The notes under the pieces: generated by a model
What the model was told of the DNA's origin: nothing
Databases searched by the model: none
Seen by the model: the letters and a program-made list of their open reading frames with translations, nothing else
Part shown: piece by piece, positions 15,960 through 23,904 of the stretch
Layout of the letters: every line of letters starts with the position of its first letter
Position numbering within the stretch: the stretch's first letter is position 1
Source of the DNA: an uncultured Clostridia bacterium
GTDB lineage: Bacteria > Bacillota > Clostridia > Oscillospirales > Acutalibacteraceae
DNA length: 64,000 nucleotides
Reading direction: 5' to 3'
NCBI GenBank assembly: GCA_947572385.1
Contig: CANPBX010000003.1
Span: 1-64,000 of the forward strand
Translations under genes and position numbers: made by a program

Positions 15960-17855
15960 TCAGACTATTATAGCCGAGACCTGCCTTGCGAACTCAGCCG
16001 GGTCCTCAAGTGGCGTGCCCTCTACCAGCAGCGCCTGACCGTACAGCACATTGGCATAAAGGCCCAGCCGCTCCTCATCGTCCTTCAGCTCACAGAGCTT
16101 TCCGAAGACCGGGTGCTCAGGGTTCAGCTCCAGCACCCTCTGGGCCTTCACCCTTTCACCTGCGGGCATATTGTTCAGCACCTTCTCCATCTCCGAGGAT
16201 ATCTCCCCCTGGGTGGACATGGCGGCGGGATGGCTCATGAGCCCTGCGTTCAGCTTGACCTCCTTTACCTTCCCCTCAAGGGCCCTGCCCATGGCCTCGA
16301 GCAGCCCCTTATTCTCGTCGGCAAGCTCTTTGGTATGCTGCTTCTCCTCGTCGCTCTGCAGGTCCAGGCCCTCGGCGGTGATGTTCTTGAACTCCTTCTC
16401 GTCGTACTTATCCAGCATTTTAAGGGCAAACTCATCCACATCATCCGTCAGACACAAGATCTCAAAGCCCTTCTCCACAAGGGCCTCGGCCTGGGGCAGC
16501 GCCATGATACGCTGGGCGCTCTCCCCGCACCCATAGTATATGCACTCCTGCTCTGGCTTCATCCGCTCCCTATACTCTTTGAGGCTCACAAGCTTCCTCT
16601 CATTTGAGGACGTGAACAGCACCAAGTCCTTGAGCTCGTCCTTCTTGGCCCCAAAGCCCTCATACATGCCGTACTTTATCTGCAGGCCAAAGCTTTTCCA
16701 GAATTCCTCATACTTCTCCCTGTCGTTCTCCAGCATGGATTTAAGCTCGCTCGCTATCTTCTTCTCGAGCCGCCCGGCGATAAGCTTCAGCTGCCTGTCG
16801 TGCTGCAGCATTTCCCTGGAGATATTCAGCGACAGATCCTGGGAGTCCACCAGGCCCCGCACAAAGCTGAAGCAGTCCGGCAGCAGATCGGCGCACTTGT
16901 CCATAATGAGCACCCCGCTGGCGTAGAGCTGCAGGCCCTTCTCAAAATCCCGGGTATAATAGTTATAGGGCGCGGCCTTTGGCACAAAGAGCATGGCGGT
17001 ATAGGTCGCCGCGCCCTCTGTGGAGGTGCGTATCACCCTCAGCGGGTCCTGCCAGTCCCCGAACTTCTCCTTATAAAAACCGTTCAGCTCCTCGTCAGTG
17101 ACCTCGCTCTTTGCCTTCTTCCAGATCGGCACCATAGAGTTGAGGGTCTCCTCCTCAAAGTAGCTCTCATACTCCGGCTCCTTGCCCTCGGCGCCCGTGC
17201 CCTCCTTCATCCTGGATCGCTGCATCTCCATTTTAATAGGATACCTGATATAGTCCGAGTACCGCTTGACCAAATGGCTCAGCCTGTACTGGTCCAGGAA
17301 CTCGCTGTAGTTCTCGTCCTCGGTGTCGGGCTTGATCGTGAGGGTAATGCGCGTCCCCCGCTCGTCCCAGCTGCTGTCTGATATCTCATAGCCGTCAAGG
17401 CCCTCGGAGACCCACATCGCGCCCTTCTCAGCTCCAAAGGCCTTTGTCTCCACGACCACCTTCGAGCTGACCATAAACGCCGAGTAAAACCCAACGCCAA
17501 ACTGTCCGATAATGTCCACATCCGCGTCGTTCTTCTCATTTTCACTCTTAAACTGCAGCGAGCCGCTCTTGGCGATAACACCCAGGTTATTGTCCAGCTC
17601 CTCAGCGGTCATGCCGATGCCGTTATCGGTTATCCTAAGGACGCGCCCCTCCTTGTCGGCCTCAATGCGGATAAAGAAATCCTCCCGGTTAAGGCCGGTG
17701 ACCCCCTCGCTGACGCTCTTATAGTAGAGCTTGTCAATGGCGTCGCTGGCATTTGAGATAAGCTCCCGAAGGAAGATCTCCTTATGGGTATAGATGGAGT
17801 TTATCATCAGGTCCATCAGCCGTTTCGATTCAGCCTGAAATTCTTTCATTGCCAT
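15960..17855 (-). CDS. htpG: Chaperone HtpG (Hsp90)
   Basis: A 631-residue Hsp90 homologue: N-terminal GHKL ATPase domain with ELISNASDAIDK, DNGIGMT and GQFGVGFYSAF, a middle domain, and a C-terminal dimerisation domain. It is a cytosolic ATP-dependent chaperone. I place the start at ATG 17855, where AGGAAG has about ten bases of spacing; an in-frame GTG seven codons earlier overlaps that site. A sigma-A promoter lies 45 bases upstream and no CIRCE element is visible, so control by HrcA is not supported. Confidence 0.96.
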   Translation of the reverse strand: MAMKEFQAESKRLMDLMINSIYTHKEIFLRELISNASDAIDKLYYKSVSEGVTGLNREDFFIRIEADKEGRVLRITDNGIGMTAEELDNNLGVIAKSGSLQFKSENEKNDADVDIIGQFGVGFYSAFMVSSKVVVETKAFGAEKGAMWVSEGLDGYEISDSSWDERGTRITLTIKPDTEDENYSEFLDQYRLSHLVKRYSDYIRYPIKMEMQRSRMKEGTGAEGKEPEYESYFEEETLNSMVPIWKKAKSEVTDEELNGFYKEKFGDWQDPLRVIRTSTEGAATYTAMLFVPKAAPYNYYTRDFEKGLQLYASGVLIMDKCADLLPDCFSFVRGLVDSQDLSLNISREMLQHDRQLKLIAGRLEKKIASELKSMLENDREKYEEFWKSFGLQIKYGMYEGFGAKKDELKDLVLFTSSNERKLVSLKEYRERMKPEQECIYYGCGESAQRIMALPQAEALVEKGFEILCLTDDVDEFALKMLDKYDEKEFKNITAEGLDLQSDEEKQHTKELADENKGLLEAMGRALEGKVKEVKLNAGLMSHPAAMSTQGEISSEMEKVLNNMPAGERVKAQRVLELNPEHPVFGKLCELKDDEERLGLYANVLYGQALLVEGTPLEDPAEFARQVSAIIV

Positions 17856-17897
17856 AGCTAAAAGACTTCCTTTCACTTAAATACTTGATATCTTTAT

Positions 17898-17925
17898 ATT
17901 ATAGCACGATTTTCGCAAAGTTCAA
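17898..17925 (-). promoter_or_regulatory. Sigma-A promoter for htpG
   Basis: On the minus strand TTGAAC (17920-17925), a 16-base spacer and TATAAT (17898-17903). Confidence 0.7.
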
Positions 17926-18078
17926 GACGGTTGGGTGAAGGAAATTTGGGCATATGGGAACGGGCGTGAAAAGCACAGCCTTATCCCCGGCTTTCCTATT
18001 AGCTGTCCCCAGTATATCAGCTTCCGGGACATCTTTTATCCGGCTTCACAGAAATTTCTTCATAATTCGTTAATATCA

Positions 18079-18107
18079 TTGACAAACTTCCCCCACTCTG
18101 CTACAAT
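18079..18107 (+). promoter_or_regulatory. Sigma-A promoter for the NCS2 permease
   Basis: TTGACA (18079-18084), a 17-base spacer and TACAAT (18102-18107). The rest of the 17926-18152 spacer shows no recognisable gene or riboswitch. Confidence 0.85.
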
Positions 18108-18152
18108 TAGGCCGTTTAAGCTTTTATACAACTAAATAGAGGAGGCCAAAAA

Positions 18153-19568
18153 ATGGAAATTCTATCTAGGCTCAACCGCCTGCTGTTCCCCCGGTCTGAG
18201 GAGTACGAGAAGCTTGGCGCCAAAAAAGCGCTGGCCCTGGGATTCCAGCACGCCTTCGCCATGAGCTGCGCCACTATCCTGGTGCCGCTGCTCACGGGCC
18301 TTGACGTGGGCGTGGCCCTGTTCTGCGCTGGCGTTGGCACCATCATCTTCCACCTCTGCACCGGCGGGCGCATACCCACCTTCCTGGGCAGCTCCTTCGC
18401 CTTCATCTCGGCCCTCTGCGGGGTAATAGGCAACTCAAGCTTCGGGGCCACCTATGACGAGCAGGTCTCGGCGGCAATGGGCGGCATTATAGCCGCGGGC
18501 GCCTTCTACCTGCTGCTGTCCCTGGTGATAAGGTTCTGCGGCAAGGGCCTTATCGACAAGCTCTTTCCCCCGGTGGTCCGGGGCGTAGGGATCACCTTGA
18601 TCGGCCTGAACCTGGCCTCCTCCGCCATCAACAATATCCAGACCCAGTACGGCCCCGACGGCAGCGCCCTCCCCATCTTCGGAGAGGGCTATGATATGCC
18701 TACCTATGTATGGGCCTGGGTGCTGGCGGCTGCTGTCTGCCTCACAGCCGTGGTGCTCTCCAGCTGCTGCAAGGGGATGGTGAAGATGTCCTCCATCGTG
18801 ATAGCCCTGGTGGGCGGCTATGTGCTCTCCCTCATCGTCACAAAGACGGGCCTTGCCCCCGCGGCACTTATGGACACCGGGGTCATCGCCGACTATAATT
18901 GGATCCAGCCCCCCCACTTTGTCCTGCCCAGCTTCAACATCACCGCCATCGGCATGATAGCGCCCATCGCCATAGTCACCTGCGTTGAGCACGTGGGGGA
19001 TGTGTACGCCAACGGCGCTGTTGTGGGCAAGGACTTCCCCAAGGACCCGGGCCTGCACCGCACCATGCTGGGCGACGGCTTAGCCACAGTCTTCGCGGGC
19101 CTGGCAGGCGGCCCTCCCAACACCACCTACAGCGAGAACACCGCTGTGCTGGCTGCCACCGGCAACTATAACCCCGCCTCCCTGCGGATAGCCGCCATTG
19201 TCGCCATAGTGGTGAGCTTTTTCGGCAAAGCCATCGGCGTCATACAGTCCGTGCCCAACTGCGTACTGGGCGGGGCGTGCATTGTGCTGTACGGCATGAT
19301 AGCCTCTGTGGGCCTGAGGACGCTGGTTGAAAACCACGTGGACTTTACAAAAAACCGCAACCTGTGCATTGCGGCGGTCATGCTGGTCCTGGCGATTGGC
19401 GGCGCCGTTATCGGTAACGCCACCTTTAACTTTACCAATATCGGGCTTGGCATAATCGTGGGTATCATCATGAATCTGGCAATACCCGAGGTTGAGCCCC
19501 AGGAGCCCGGGCTTGTGGCCCATTCAGTGGACAAGTCCGAGGTCGTCCCGGAGCGTAAGACAAAGTAA
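18153..19568 (+). CDS. NCS2 family nucleobase permease (uracil/xanthine type)
   Basis: A 471-residue, 12-14 helix transporter of the nucleobase-ascorbate (NCS2) family. Visible family features include the GFQHAFAMSCATILVP first helix, the TFLGSSFAFISAL segment, the VEHVGDVYANG motif (helix 8 region, with the substrate-binding Glu) and GLAGGPPNTTYSENTAVLA. Substrate may be uracil or a purine; UraA-like features are suggestive but not decisive. AGAGGAGG precedes the ATG. Single-gene unit with its own promoter and terminator. Confidence 0.9.
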   Translation: MEILSRLNRLLFPRSEEYEKLGAKKALALGFQHAFAMSCATILVPLLTGLDVGVALFCAGVGTIIFHLCTGGRIPTFLGSSFAFISALCGVIGNSSFGATYDEQVSAAMGGIIAAGAFYLLLSLVIRFCGKGLIDKLFPPVVRGVGITLIGLNLASSAINNIQTQYGPDGSALPIFGEGYDMPTYVWAWVLAAAVCLTAVVLSSCCKGMVKMSSIVIALVGGYVLSLIVTKTGLAPAALMDTGVIADYNWIQPPHFVLPSFNITAIGMIAPIAIVTCVEHVGDVYANGAVVGKDFPKDPGLHRTMLGDGLATVFAGLAGGPPNTTYSENTAVLAATGNYNPASLRIAAIVAIVVSFFGKAIGVIQSVPNCVLGGACIVLYGMIASVGLRTLVENHVDFTKNRNLCIAAVMLVLAIGGAVIGNATFNFTNIGLGIIVGIIMNLAIPEVEPQEPGLVAHSVDKSEVVPERKTK

Positions 19569-19611
19569 TAGTATTTGAGATAATATAATAAATATATAAT
19601 GTAATGGCCAT

Positions 19612-19648
19612 GCGCCGGTTTTCCCTTGGAAGGCCGGCGCGTTTTTTT
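19612..19648 (+). terminator. Terminator after the NCS2 permease gene
   Basis: GCGCCGG/CCGGCGC arms (19612-19618, 19634-19640) with an inner TTCC/GGAA stem, followed by GTTTTTTT. Confidence 0.88.
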
Positions 19649-19659
19649 GCCCAATCCCC

Positions 19660-19688
19660 TTGACAATTCCCTTTGATGATATTATAAT
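19660..19688 (+). promoter_or_regulatory. Consensus sigma-A promoter for the YbjQ gene
   Basis: A perfect TTGACA (19660-19665), 17-base spacer and perfect TATAAT (19683-19688). Confidence 0.9.
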
Positions 19689-19719
19689 GATATCACACCA
19701 ATATAAGGAGGCAACGCAA

Positions 19720-20037
19720 ATGTTCATCGTAAACACCAACGACATCCCCGGACAGCCGATCCAGGCCCTGGGCGTAGTAATAGGCAGCACCATCCAGTCC
19801 AAAAATATCGGCAAGGATATAGGCCAGGGCTTCAAGACCCTGGTAGGCGGCGAGCTGAAGTCCTATACAAAGATGATGGACGAGGCCCGGAACATAGCCA
19901 TGCAGCGCATGGTGGAGCAGGCACAGCAGATGGGCGCGGACGCGATAGTGTCCCTGCGCTTCGCAAGCTCCGCTGTTATGGCCGGAGCCGCCGAGGTACT
20001 GGCCTACGGCACAGCGGTAAAGTACATAAATAACTAA
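19720..20037 (+). CDS. YbjQ/UPF0145 family protein
   Basis: A 105-residue protein of the YbjQ (UPF0145) family, recognised by LGVVIGSTIQSKNIGKDI, the ARNIAMQRMVEQAQQMGADAIV helix and the closing YGTAVKY strand. Members form pentameric dodecin-like rings and have been called heavy-metal-binding, but the role is unproven. Start is ATG 19720 with AAGGAGG nine bases upstream; an earlier in-frame start would overlap the promoter. The fully consensus promoter suggests high basal expression. Confidence 0.9.
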   Translation: MFIVNTNDIPGQPIQALGVVIGSTIQSKNIGKDIGQGFKTLVGGELKSYTKMMDEARNIAMQRMVEQAQQMGADAIVSLRFASSAVMAGAAEVLAYGTAVKYINN

Positions 20038-20050
20038 TGTACTTTAAATG

Positions 20051-20077
20051 AAGCGCTCCGGTTCTCGGGGCGCTTTC
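20051..20077. terminator. Hairpin between convergent YbjQ and small membrane protein genes
   Basis: A ten-pair stem (20051-20060 with 20066-20075, one G-T) but a poor T-run; weak terminator candidate for both strands. Confidence 0.5.
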
Positions 20078-20091
20078 GCCATGACCGCCCC

Positions 20092-20292
20092 TCACATCAC
20101 CCCCAGCAGTCCGTATATCATGAACACTATCCCCATCAGCAGCCATACCCCGCTGATGAAGTACAGCCCGAAAAGGGCCCCGCTTTTTACCCCGCGCTCT
20201 CTGAGCTTTCGTCCCCAGCGGAAGGTGAAGAAAGCTATGGCCCCTCCGGCTATGAGCAGCACGGGCGAGCAGACCAGGTACAGTACAGTCAT
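20092..20292 (-). CDS. Small two-helix membrane protein
   Basis: A 66-residue hydrophobic protein with two predicted transmembrane segments (about 3-20 and 42-62) separated by a basic loop (RWGRKLRERGVKSG). ATG 20292 with GGAG eight bases upstream is preferred over an in-frame TTG at 20310, which lies upstream of that site. It follows the M18 peptidase gene by about 60 bases on the same strand. No family recognised. Confidence 0.6.
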   Translation of the reverse strand: MTVLYLVCSPVLLIAGGAIAFFTFRWGRKLRERGVKSGALFGLYFISGVWLLMGIVFMIYGLLGVM

Positions 20293-20355
20293 AAAAACAT
20301 CTCCAAACAAAAGGCAGTACGGAAAGCCGCCGTACCGCCTGGTTTTTTTTATTGC

Positions 20356-21762
20356 TTACTCAGCCTCAAAGTAGGCCTTAAACGCCTGATAAGCCGCATA
20401 CAGGTCCACCTTGGAGATGACCTCGAAGGGGGCGTGCATACTGAGCACCGGCACCCCGATGTCGATGACGTCGGCGTTCAGGCGGGCGATGTCCAGAGCC
20501 ACGGTGCCTCCGCCGCCCTGGTCCACCTTCCCCAGCTCACCTATCTGCCAGAGCACGCCGGCGTTGTCCAGGACCCTGCGCACCCAGCCCAGGAACTCGG
20601 CCGAGGCGTCGTTGCTGCCGCCCTTGCCGCGGCTGCCGGTGTACTTGGCAATGCCAACGCCGCGGTTTACATAGGTGGAGTTGCCCGGCTCAAAGGCAGA
20701 GGCATAGGTGGGGTCAAAGGCCGCGGTCACGTCCGCTGAAAGGCAGCTCGACTTGCTCCACACATGCTGGGGCTCCAGGCCCTCGGCACGGCTCAGGTCA
20801 CAGACAAAGTAGTTCAGGTACTCAGAGCAAAGGCCGGTATTGCCCACAGAGCCGATCTCCTCCTTATCCGCCAGGCAGACGATGCAGGTCTTCTCCGGGG
20901 CCTCGCTGGCAAACAGCGCCTGGAGGGCAGGGTATGCGCAGACGCGGTCGTCGTGCCCGTAAGCGCCCACCATGCTGCGGTCGAAGCCGATATCCGTGGC
21001 GGGGAAGGCGGGCACGAACTCCAGCTCGGCGGAGATAAGGTCGCTCTCTATAATGCCATACTGCTCGTTGAGGATCTTCATAACATTCAGCTTATAGAGC
21101 TGCTCCCCCTCCTTGTCAAAGGGCAGGCTGCCTATGAGCACATTCAGATCCTCGCCGGTAAAGGCCTCGCCCAGCTTCTTTACGGCCTGGTCCTTCCCCA
21201 GGTGGGGCAGGATATCGGTAATGCAGAACTGAGGGTCCCCAGGGTCCTCGCCCACGTTCAGGGTGACCTCGCTGCCGTCCTTCTTCACGATCTTGCCGTG
21301 GATGGACAGAGGTATAGCAGTCCACTGGTACTTCTTGATGCCGCCGTAATAGTGGGTCTTCAAGAGGGCCAGCTCCCCGCTCTCATACAGGGGAATGGGC
21401 TTTAGATCCACCCGGGGGCTGTCGATATGGGCCGCGGCTATCCTGACGCCGTCCTTTGCGCCGTTTTTGCCGATAACCGCCAGGCACATGGCCCTGCCCC
21501 TGTTGTTATAGTAGACCTTCTCCCCGGCGCTGTACTTCTTCAGCGGGTCAAACTCCACAAATCCCGCTGCTTTAGCTGCCGTAACAGTCCAGTCCACGGC
21601 CTCGCGCTCGGTCTTTGCGGCAGTGATGAAATCCTTATAGCCCTCGGCAAAATCCATGGCCTTGGGGGCGTCCCTGAGGGCGGCCTCCCTTGAGGGCTTA
21701 GCCTTGTCCATCAGAAGCTTCTCGCTGAGCTCCTGAGCCTGGGTCTTTTTATTTTCTTCCAT
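20356..21762 (-). CDS. M18 family zinc aminopeptidase
   Basis: A 468-residue cytosolic aminopeptidase of family M18 (aspartyl aminopeptidase/ApeA type). Metal and active-site motifs are AAHIDSPRVDLKP (near 105), DKEEIGSVG (near 285), the DVTAAFDP Asp and SMHAPFE His near the C-terminus. Substrates are usually peptides with acidic or hydrophobic N-termini. I start at ATG 21762 because AGAGGT lies correctly upstream; the longer frame to 21876 runs through the gene's own promoter. Confidence 0.93.
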   Translation of the reverse strand: MEENKKTQAQELSEKLLMDKAKPSREAALRDAPKAMDFAEGYKDFITAAKTEREAVDWTVTAAKAAGFVEFDPLKKYSAGEKVYYNNRGRAMCLAVIGKNGAKDGVRIAAAHIDSPRVDLKPIPLYESGELALLKTHYYGGIKKYQWTAIPLSIHGKIVKKDGSEVTLNVGEDPGDPQFCITDILPHLGKDQAVKKLGEAFTGEDLNVLIGSLPFDKEGEQLYKLNVMKILNEQYGIIESDLISAELEFVPAFPATDIGFDRSMVGAYGHDDRVCAYPALQALFASEAPEKTCIVCLADKEEIGSVGNTGLCSEYLNYFVCDLSRAEGLEPQHVWSKSSCLSADVTAAFDPTYASAFEPGNSTYVNRGVGIAKYTGSRGKGGSNDASAEFLGWVRRVLDNAGVLWQIGELGKVDQGGGGTVALDIARLNADVIDIGVPVLSMHAPFEVISKVDLYAAYQAFKAYFEAE

Positions 21763-21829
21763 TTTTGCTGACCTCTTTTCTAAAATAATACTTTGGTTAT
21801 TATTGGTAAGACTTTCGTATACAAGACCT

Positions 21830-21858
21830 ATTATACCCACCGTCTGCCCAAAAGTCAA
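21830..21858 (-). promoter_or_regulatory. Sigma-A promoter for the M18 aminopeptidase
   Basis: On the minus strand TTGACT (21853-21858), 17-base spacer, TATAAT (21830-21835). Confidence 0.85.
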
Positions 21859-21877
21859 CACTGGAGTCCCCTTCACA

Positions 21878-21905
21878 TTGACAAATCCCCCGCATCTGTT
21901 ATAAT
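21878..21905 (+). promoter_or_regulatory. Sigma-A promoter for the larC1-like gene
   Basis: TTGACA (21878-21883), 16-base spacer, TATAAT (21900-21905); divergent from the aminopeptidase promoter. Confidence 0.85.
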
Positions 21906-21933
21906 AGGATAAAATAGAAGGAGATGACCATAT

Positions 21934-22734
21934 ATGAAGACCCTGTATCTTGACTGCAATATGGGCGCCGCCGGGGACATGCTCTCCGCCGCCCTTTTAG
22001 AGCTCCTTCCCCCAGAGGAGCGCCCGGGCTTTATAGACGAACTGAACGCCCTGGGTATACCCGGGGTGGAGTTCACAGCCCAGCCCTCGGTGAAATGCGG
22101 CATTACCGGCACCCATATGGAGGTGTCTGTAAACGGTCATACCGAGGGTGAAGAGCACCACCATGAGCATGAGCATCATGAGCACGAGCACCATCACGAA
22201 CACGGACATACACACGGACACCACCACAGCGGTATGCACGACATCGAGCATATCGTAAGCGGGCACCTAAACGTCTCCGAGAAGGTGAAGTCCGACGTCC
22301 TTGCTGTATACGGTCTGATAGCCCAGGCCGAGAGCCATGCCCACGGCGTGCCGGTAACTGAGATCCACTTCCACGAGGTGGGCGCCATGGACGCTGTGGC
22401 GGATGTGACCGCAGTCTGCCTTTTGATGGACAGGCTGTCCCCGGAGCAGGTCATCGTCTCCCCGGTACACGTGGGCAGCGGCCAGGTCCGGTGCGCCCAC
22501 GGCATACTGCCTGTCCCGGCCCCTGCCACCGCCCATATTCTCACAGGCGTGCCCATCTATGGGGGCGAGATCGAGGGCGAGCTCTGCACCCCCACCGGCG
22601 CGGCGCTCCTCAAGCACTTCGCCACTAAATTCGGCGGTATGCCCATAATGACCCTGCTGCAGGTGGGCTACGGCATGGGCAGCAAGGATTTTGAAGCCGC
22701 AAACTGTGTTAGAGCCATGCTTGGAGAAGCATGA
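21934..22734 (+). CDS. LarC1-like nickel insertion protein (N-terminal part only)
   Basis: A 266-residue protein matching the N-terminal LarC1 portion of LarC, which inserts nickel into the pincer cofactor of lactate racemase and related enzymes. Recognisable parts are LYLDCNMGAAGDML at the N-terminus, a His-rich metal-binding stretch (about 75-105), EIHFHEVGAMDAVADV and CTPTGAALL. Full-length LarC is about 400 residues, in some species made by programmed frameshift into larC2. Here the frame ends and the next gene is an unrelated oxidoreductase; no larC2, larB or larE is visible in the window. Confidence 0.85.
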   Translation: MKTLYLDCNMGAAGDMLSAALLELLPPEERPGFIDELNALGIPGVEFTAQPSVKCGITGTHMEVSVNGHTEGEEHHHEHEHHEHEHHHEHGHTHGHHHSGMHDIEHIVSGHLNVSEKVKSDVLAVYGLIAQAESHAHGVPVTEIHFHEVGAMDAVADVTAVCLLMDRLSPEQVIVSPVHVGSGQVRCAHGILPVPAPATAHILTGVPIYGGEIEGELCTPTGAALLKHFATKFGGMPIMTLLQVGYGMGSKDFEAANCVRAMLGEA

Positions 22735-22762
22735 GTAATATAAACCTTTGGAGGAAATCATT

Positions 22763-23731
22763 ATGAACGTAGCAGTTTTGGGCGCATGGCACGTGCATAC
22801 GATGGAATATGCCACCGCCGTGCAGAACAATCCCCGCACCACACTCTCCTGCCTCTGGGACAGCGATCCAAAGCGCGGCGCAGAGATGGCTGAAAAGCTT
22901 GGCGTGCCCTTCCAGCCCGATCTGGACGCCCTGCTCAGCGACCCCTCTATAGAGGCCGTCACCGTCACCACCGCCACCGCCGAGCATACCGGGATACTCA
23001 AGGCCGTGGCAAAGGCCGGCAAGCATATCTTCACCGAGAAGGTCCTGGCCCTCACCAATGAGGAGGCCGCGGATATCGCCGGCGCCATCCGCAGCAGCGG
23101 CATCAAATTCACCATATCCTACCCCCACAAGGCCCGCCCCACCCTCAAGGCCGCCAAGGAGCTTACTGAAAGCGGGAAGCTCGGCAGGATAACCTACGCC
23201 CGGGTGCGCAACGTACATAACGGCAGCAGCGCCGGATGGCTCCCGCCCCATTTCTACGACCCCAAGGAGACCGGCGGCGGGGCCATGATGGACCTGGGCG
23301 CCCACCCCATGTACACCCTTAACTGGCTCATGGGCGAGCCCAAGTCCATCGTCTCCATGTTTACCCAGGTGACCGGCAAGGGCGTCGAGGACAACGCCGT
23401 GTCCGTTATCGAGTTCGGCGGCGGTGCCATCGGCGTGTCCGAGACCGGCTTTGTAAGCGGCGGCATGGGCTATGTGCTCGAGGTGGGCGGCACAGAGGGC
23501 TCCTTAATGGTCCATAACGATATTTTAGAGTATAGCTGCGCCGAGACCGAGGGCAAGCTGGTCGAGCTCGGGGACCTTCCCCAGGCTGACCCCATGCCCA
23601 TAGACGCCTGGATAGACGCCTGCATTGACGGCGGCGAGGCTCCAAATGGCATAGACGGCGCGGTCGCCCTCACCAAATTCATGGTAGGCGCCTACGAGTC
23701 ATATAAAACCGGGTCAAAGTATATCTTTTAA
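22763..23731 (+). CDS. Gfo/Idh/MocA family oxidoreductase
   Basis: A 322-residue NAD(P)-dependent sugar or cyclitol oxidoreductase. The N-terminal Rossmann fold starts with VAVLGAWHVHT, less canonical than GxGxxG, and includes the TEKVLALT strand where this superfamily has EKP; the C-terminal domain contains GGGAMMDLGAHPMYTLNWL with its His. Start is ATG 22763 with TTTGGAGG upstream. It follows the LarC1-like gene by 28 bases. The missing Pro in the EKP motif and altered glycine motif make activity less certain than for the second copy at 57485. Confidence 0.88.
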   Translation: MNVAVLGAWHVHTMEYATAVQNNPRTTLSCLWDSDPKRGAEMAEKLGVPFQPDLDALLSDPSIEAVTVTTATAEHTGILKAVAKAGKHIFTEKVLALTNEEAADIAGAIRSSGIKFTISYPHKARPTLKAAKELTESGKLGRITYARVRNVHNGSSAGWLPPHFYDPKETGGGAMMDLGAHPMYTLNWLMGEPKSIVSMFTQVTGKGVEDNAVSVIEFGGGAIGVSETGFVSGGMGYVLEVGGTEGSLMVHNDILEYSCAETEGKLVELGDLPQADPMPIDAWIDACIDGGEAPNGIDGAVALTKFMVGAYESYKTGSKYIF

Positions 23732-23768
23732 AGAACTATATGCTCCGAATATAATATAATGATACTCA

Positions 23769-23804
23769 GCCCTGATGCTTTTCCCAAGTATCAGGGCCCT
23801 TATT
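23769..23804 (+). terminator. Terminator after the Gfo/Idh oxidoreductase
   Basis: GCCCTGAT/ATCAGGGC stem (23769-23776, 23790-23797) followed by CCTTATTTT. Confidence 0.75.
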
Positions 23805-23826
23805 TTAATATAATTCTCAAAAGCTC

Positions 23827-23855
23827 TTGCAAGATCGAAGGAAATGTGTCATAAT
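23827..23855 (+). promoter_or_regulatory. Putative sigma-A promoter for the GH27 operon
   Basis: TTGCAA (23827-23832), 17-base spacer, CATAAT (23850-23855). Confidence 0.6.
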
Positions 23856-23904
23856 ATCTGAAACGTACCAACAATGTGATGATGACCCTTTGGAGGATAT
23901 CTTT

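Noticed and set aside
17856..17876. Seven-residue N-terminal extension of HtpG from a GTG codon
   Set aside because: The GTG overlaps the ribosome binding site of the ATG at 17855, and family members begin near that ATG.
17926..18078. Possible riboswitch ahead of the nucleobase permease
   Set aside because: The only clear promoter is downstream of this stretch and the remaining leader is too short for a purine aptamer.
22141..22235. Repeated CATGAGCA/CACCACCAT units as a possible tandem repeat
   Set aside because: They encode the His-rich metal-binding stretch of the LarC1-like protein, so a coding explanation is enough.
22267..23305. Overlapping minus-strand frames opposite the Gfo/Idh gene
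   Set aside because: No binding sites, cross the larC1/oxidoreductase boundary, and the plus-strand genes are firmly supported.
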